From: Flavivirga amylovorans
GTDB lineage: Bacteria > Bacteroidota > Bacteroidia > Flavobacteriales > Flavobacteriaceae
Reading direction: 5' to 3'
NCBI RefSeq assembly: GCF_030540875.1
Contig: NZ_JAUOEM010000005.1
Coordinates: 310,001-374,000 of the forward strand
Length of the DNA stretch: 64,000 bases
Part shown: positions 61,401-64,000 of the stretch, piece after piece
How positions within the stretch are numbered: position 1 is the stretch's first letter
Layout: the number at the start of each line of letters is the position of its first letter
The notes under the pieces: model-generated
What the model was told of the DNA's origin: nothing
Database searches by the model: none
Seen by the model: only the letters and a program-made list of their open reading frames with translations
Made by a program: the position numbers and the translations under genes

Positions 61401-64000
61401 AATATTACAACTGTAACAGGAAGCCCTTTAATGAATTCAGACGGTTACGATTTGCACTTACGCCTATTAGATACCTATGCTAAAGCAGGAGCTTTTGTAA
61501 CTGGTACTTCTATTATGTTACAAGATCCATTCTTTTATGGAAGCGTTCCTTCAAGTTTAAATAACGGTATAAATTTTAATTTGCGTACCAATATCATGAA
61601 CGAGGTCCTTACCAAAAATTACAATAACACAGGACTTAGTTTAGAAAAATATGCCCTAGCTATTGTAACATGTAATAGCGTTACAAATTGTAATGTTAGT
61701 GGTGTTACTGTAGGTTCGCTAACAACGGCACAAAAAGATGAATATTGGAGTATCTATAAATCCAGTTACAGTAGTGCAAAAGAAATGATTCAAACCTTTT
61801 TTGGAAATATTTATGCAGAAAAAAATAACTGTTATAATGGTTGTATAGGTGAAGAAGAGGCACCAATAAATTTATTAGCAGTCTTAAAAGATATCAAAGA
61901 TATAAATAAAGGGACCCTAGATGGTATTATTAAAGCTGGAGAAAATAGAATTTGCGATAGTGATGTGGCTAGTTTCTATGCCACAAAAGAAAAACGCTTT
62001 AAGCCATCAGATAATTTATACGATTCCGGACAAGATGCAGCAGATCTCGTAGAAGAATTTGCAGGATATACAGGCTACGAGTATTATATACAAACAGGTG
62101 TATGTCCGTTAGCAAGAGATTTACAAACCTTTTTAGAGTTTTCTTTTAAAGATTTTGCAACCCAATCTCCTGGAATTTCTGGAGAAAGAGCATTTACAGG
62201 AAAATACTTAAGCAGAGATTTATATAAAGATTTAGGTGGAAATCTAGAGCAATTAGTACAACCGGGAGATGTTAAGTTAACAAGCACACCAAATAGTGAT
62301 GAATTAACATTACGCTTTAGTGAACAAGCAGTATTAGTAGGAGACATGCCAATAACGATAACAATACCCGTTACGCGGTCATGGAATGATTATGCTAATA
62401 CTGGTGCCAATGGTTGGGTGATTACTAAAGTAAGCCATATTAAATCAGACTATAGTGCTGTAGGAGAGATATTTACTTTTAAAGCAGTAGCACAGGTACG
62501 TACTAGCTTTGAAGCTACAGATTATGAAGAAATTATTATTAGCGGTAGTACTCAGGCACGTATCTCAGATTGTAGTATTGTACCAGACCCTGCAAGTGTA
62601 GGACAATATTTAGGTAATGGAGAAACCTCTGGCCCATTGGGAGATTGTAATAAAAAACAGCGTTTTACACAGGCATTTATAGCACTTTTAAATCATTTGT
62701 ACAAAACCAATGCTATAAATGCTACAGTCCCATTAAATAGTATATCTGCCTACAGCAATAGCTATTTAAGTATCTTTTTTGGAGGTGGTACAGCCACATG
62801 GAGTAATACAGGTAGCACATATTTTATAGAAGTTGATGGCGTACAACGTTTTATATTAGAGTTAGAAGAAAATGAAACCTTACCAATAACAGGCGTAGCA
62901 GATTTTATGGGTATGGGCTTAAATTATGAGTATGATAGTAAGGGACTCATTACTCAGCAAAACGCTCGCATCACTTATTTAACATCGGCATCAAATAAAA
63001 TTCAAGCTAGTAAAGTGGGAACATTGTCTCAAGGAGGGGTAGAAGGCAAACCATTAATTAACTTTTTATGCTGTGGTGATATTAATGATCTTACAAGAGA
63101 GCCTGATCCTACAAGTAGTACTCCTCATTTTGGGTTTGTTTTTGCAGTGCCAAATAGAGCCCCTTTAGTATCCACAAGTCCTTTAGCAAACCCACCTGTT
63201 GTTGGTAATGACGGTAGGTTGAATATAGGAAAAGGTATTGTGAATTTTATAAATACAAAGTTAACAGATACGTTATATATAACTACTATTGATGATCATT
63301 CTGGAGGTAATGCTAGAGTAAGAAGTTTTGAGACAGATTATAATTCAGCAGTAATAGAACCAATAGTTAATAGTGTTAATGAAGTTACTGCACCTGGCGT
63401 ATTACAAATACAAGATTTTCCTTATAGTAACACAGTAAATACAATATTTACAGCAATTAATAATAGTTCATTTAGTAACAATACCACAGGAATCACAATC
63501 CCAATGGATATTACATTTGTTATCATAACTGGAGACAATGTTAATAATATAGAAAGTACCAAAACACAGTATAATGATTTGTTAGCTAATAATAAATCCA
63601 AGAAAGTCTTTTTTATCATTTTAGATGATAATACTGTAGGCGGTATAGGAAGTCCATATGATTATGTAAGTGCAATAATTAATAAAGTTCCTGTTAATTA
63701 TTCGTCCACATTAAATGTATTAGATTCAGATTTTATAATGTATTCTACTGCAGATCTTATTGATTCAAACTTTGAAAATACACTGAGAGACTTTTTGTTA
63801 AAATCTTACAATGAAATTGTTAATCCCCCAAAATTCAAACCCGCATTTACGTTAAGAAAACAAATAGCCACTCCATCAAATACTATTTATAGTAAAGATA
63901 TAAACTTTAGCCCTAAAGGGTTTCAGGCATCATTGAATGAACTAATAGATTTTGAAGTTAAAATAGATTTTAATAATTATTCAGATAACCCAGAAGATTA
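58428..64000 (+). CDS. Giant Rhs-type secreted protein, partial (first 1857 residues)
   Basis: The frame opens at the ATG at 58428 and continues to the window end. An in-frame ATG at 58416 exists, but the one chosen gives a normal signal peptide (MKNKITKILFFLLLMQAYFL, ending NAQ). Residues about 180-290 hold a FN3-like domain (PNSNEVKLSWNAIDGAMSYD). Then EVIYDAQGRPAVEVLPVPTN, FSQIEYMPDNTGRILRKGG and ASVSYIDPQGRTIATALAG mark the start region of flavobacterial Rhs/YD proteins. Many Cys follow (CFVSCEDCES, CNAPCEDG, CGDIND). Rhs core and variable tip would lie beyond 64000. A toxin role is possible but not visible here. Confidence 0.7.
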   Translation, partial: MKNKITKILFFLLLMQAYFLNAQEKVNYNSTEIEAVLGTTTSLQYVTTNLDNTGVLKNINPMGYISLYVKENEPPNNWFSYALRLNVTPASLSGAFDGTPKEITLKVEHNTSAGATGNSIDISKHIAVGAYGVKVELIEAVYTDLSTSATPVSNGPVPANIGLELGFNGTTFKALSSTIPSVTVTPPAPNSNEVKLSWNAIDGAMSYDVEWTWVDGYDENENIPLRPLNSIPFTKRDFELNNTRVQTSKIEYNIPLIYAKGYLIYRVRAVGRFLENTNVYRYGKWSEAESNTPNFLSDWNAVYTINNDHQVDKNWQFQASYAEEGKKKEVVSYFDGTLRNRQTVTKINSDDNIIVGEVIYDAQGRPAVEVLPVPTNGLAIDYTNNFNQNATGQVYSYQDFDTDDRNILDQETALKAMDTLSGASKYYSPENDLTSPFKNRIPDAKSHPFSQIEYMPDNTGRILRKGGVGKKHQLGSTHEMEYHYGTPEQKELNRLFGYSVGHFSHYKKNTVIDPNRQASVSYIDPQGRTIATALAGISPSNLDGLDDEIDAGGTLHKRVTTDLLGKLNPLAKDTITDNNIRQSTQAFGVQEDALVYSATKLAIEPSELNFKYTLGQTDFEYTCTGGLVNYPVVYDLFVDVLDIEGNSLVLNREDPTFDLSDFTLDVPRGSYSIIKNLVVNKDTLETYADAYINKLTTPGDACYIDPTVVVPIPTEIIDGCFVSCEDCESSLIAEYGDKNGYRDAKMADYDFTDLEEALTTAELDEEKARLSLAFENQWEQLILACNAPCEDGTDLVNLSPENRVANSMSCSIARTALLDDMKPSGQYGQYPSALVQDGNGEKAEAIIQAELNIFNDGNRLVSTQTDDIQIHNSWRNPRHPDHDPAPNGNGLYTEGHYYNTDGTISYIKVKQTTDEEGNNTYAPDIQLGVELIPVTKNTNNDEYLVEPQYLANVEDFIASGVWQNQWAESLIVYHPEYCYLQYAEAVCGITKNITTVTGSPLMNSDGYDLHLRLLDTYAKAGAFVTGTSIMLQDPFFYGSVPSSLNNGINFNLRTNIMNEVLTKNYNNTGLSLEKYALAIVTCNSVTNCNVSGVTVGSLTTAQKDEYWSIYKSSYSSAKEMIQTFFGNIYAEKNNCYNGCIGEEEAPINLLAVLKDIKDINKGTLDGIIKAGENRICDSDVASFYATKEKRFKPSDNLYDSGQDAADLVEEFAGYTGYEYYIQTGVCPLARDLQTFLEFSFKDFATQSPGISGERAFTGKYLSRDLYKDLGGNLEQLVQPGDVKLTSTPNSDELTLRFSEQAVLVGDMPITITIPVTRSWNDYANTGANGWVITKVSHIKSDYSAVGEIFTFKAVAQVRTSFEATDYEEIIISGSTQARISDCSIVPDPASVGQYLGNGETSGPLGDCNKKQRFTQAFIALLNHLYKTNAINATVPLNSISAYSNSYLSIFFGGGTATWSNTGSTYFIEVDGVQRFILELEENETLPITGVADFMGMGLNYEYDSKGLITQQNARITYLTSASNKIQASKVGTLSQGGVEGKPLINFLCCGDINDLTREPDPTSSTPHFGFVFAVPNRAPLVSTSPLANPPVVGNDGRLNIGKGIVNFINTKLTDTLYITTIDDHSGGNARVRSFETDYNSAVIEPIVNSVNEVTAPGVLQIQDFPYSNTVNTIFTAINNSSFSNNTTGITIPMDITFVIITGDNVNNIESTKTQYNDLLANNKSKKVFFIILDDNTVGGIGSPYDYVSAIINKVPVNYSSTLNVLDSDFIMYSTADLIDSNFENTLRDFLLKSYNEIVNPPKFKPAFTLRKQIATPSNTIYSKDINFSPKGFQASLNELIDFEVKIDFNNYSDNPED

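Overview
The window comes from an AT-rich Bacteroidota genome, most likely a marine member of the Flavobacteriaceae. The signs are the very low GC, the near absence of Shine-Dalgarno sites, signal peptides ending in Ala-Gln, Bacteroidota-type -7 elements (TAnnTTTG), fibronectin III and CHU_C-like Ig modules, and Rhs-like shell proteins of the flavobacterial type. No rRNA, tRNA, CRISPR array or intact insertion sequence was found.

Layout. (1) 1-2443: a partial membrane protein and a lipoprotein on the minus strand, an unknown plus-strand gene, and a decayed gene remnant. (2) 2444-4282: a YifB/ComM-like AAA ATPase followed by a run of hairpins. (3) 4270-7192, minus strand: a compact four-gene unit of unknown function. 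It holds a secreted coiled-coil/beta protein, a predicted papain/C39-like cysteine peptidase and two small proteins, and ends in a 48-bp perfect palindrome that acts as terminator. (4) 7428-14299: a divergent AraC regulator and a six-gene sugar operon (enolase-superfamily dehydratase, SDR, aldo/keto reductase, MDR dehydrogenase, FucP-like transporter, tandem mutarotase). It fits non-phosphorylating oxidation of a 6-deoxysugar such as L-fucose or L-rhamnose. (5) 14300-15158: a gene-free stretch with three consecutive inverted-repeat elements, then a DUF2891 lipoprotein. (6) 16398-22666, minus strand: a thiamine operon thiS-thiC-tenI/thiE-like-thiD-thiE-thiG-thiH under a TPP riboswitch, with no thiF. 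(7) 23058-24779: a LytTR protein with a degenerate receiver and an intact response regulator. (8) 25003-36173: thirteen tightly packed genes for a type II secretion/type IV pilus-like machine. They comprise a pilin-like beta protein, three pseudopilins, GspF/PilC, a prepilin peptidase, a GspE/PilB ATPase, a secretin, GspL/PilM-N-like, GspM/PilO-like, a FN3-like lipoprotein, GspC/PilP-like and a Skp-like protein. (9) 36262-64000: on the same strand, a lipoprotein, three paralogous FN3 adhesins sharing one C-terminal module, a 2070-aa Rhs/SpvB-like shell protein, a 2888-aa LRR-Ig protein with a YD-like tail, a small secreted protein, and a giant Rhs-type protein cut by the window end.

The most interesting part is 25003-64000, about 39 kb of co-directional genes. 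A complete-looking pseudopilus/secretin machine sits directly upstream of large surface proteins that show no obvious type IX sorting domain. The natural inference is that the machine exports or displays these proteins, but the sequence alone does not prove it.
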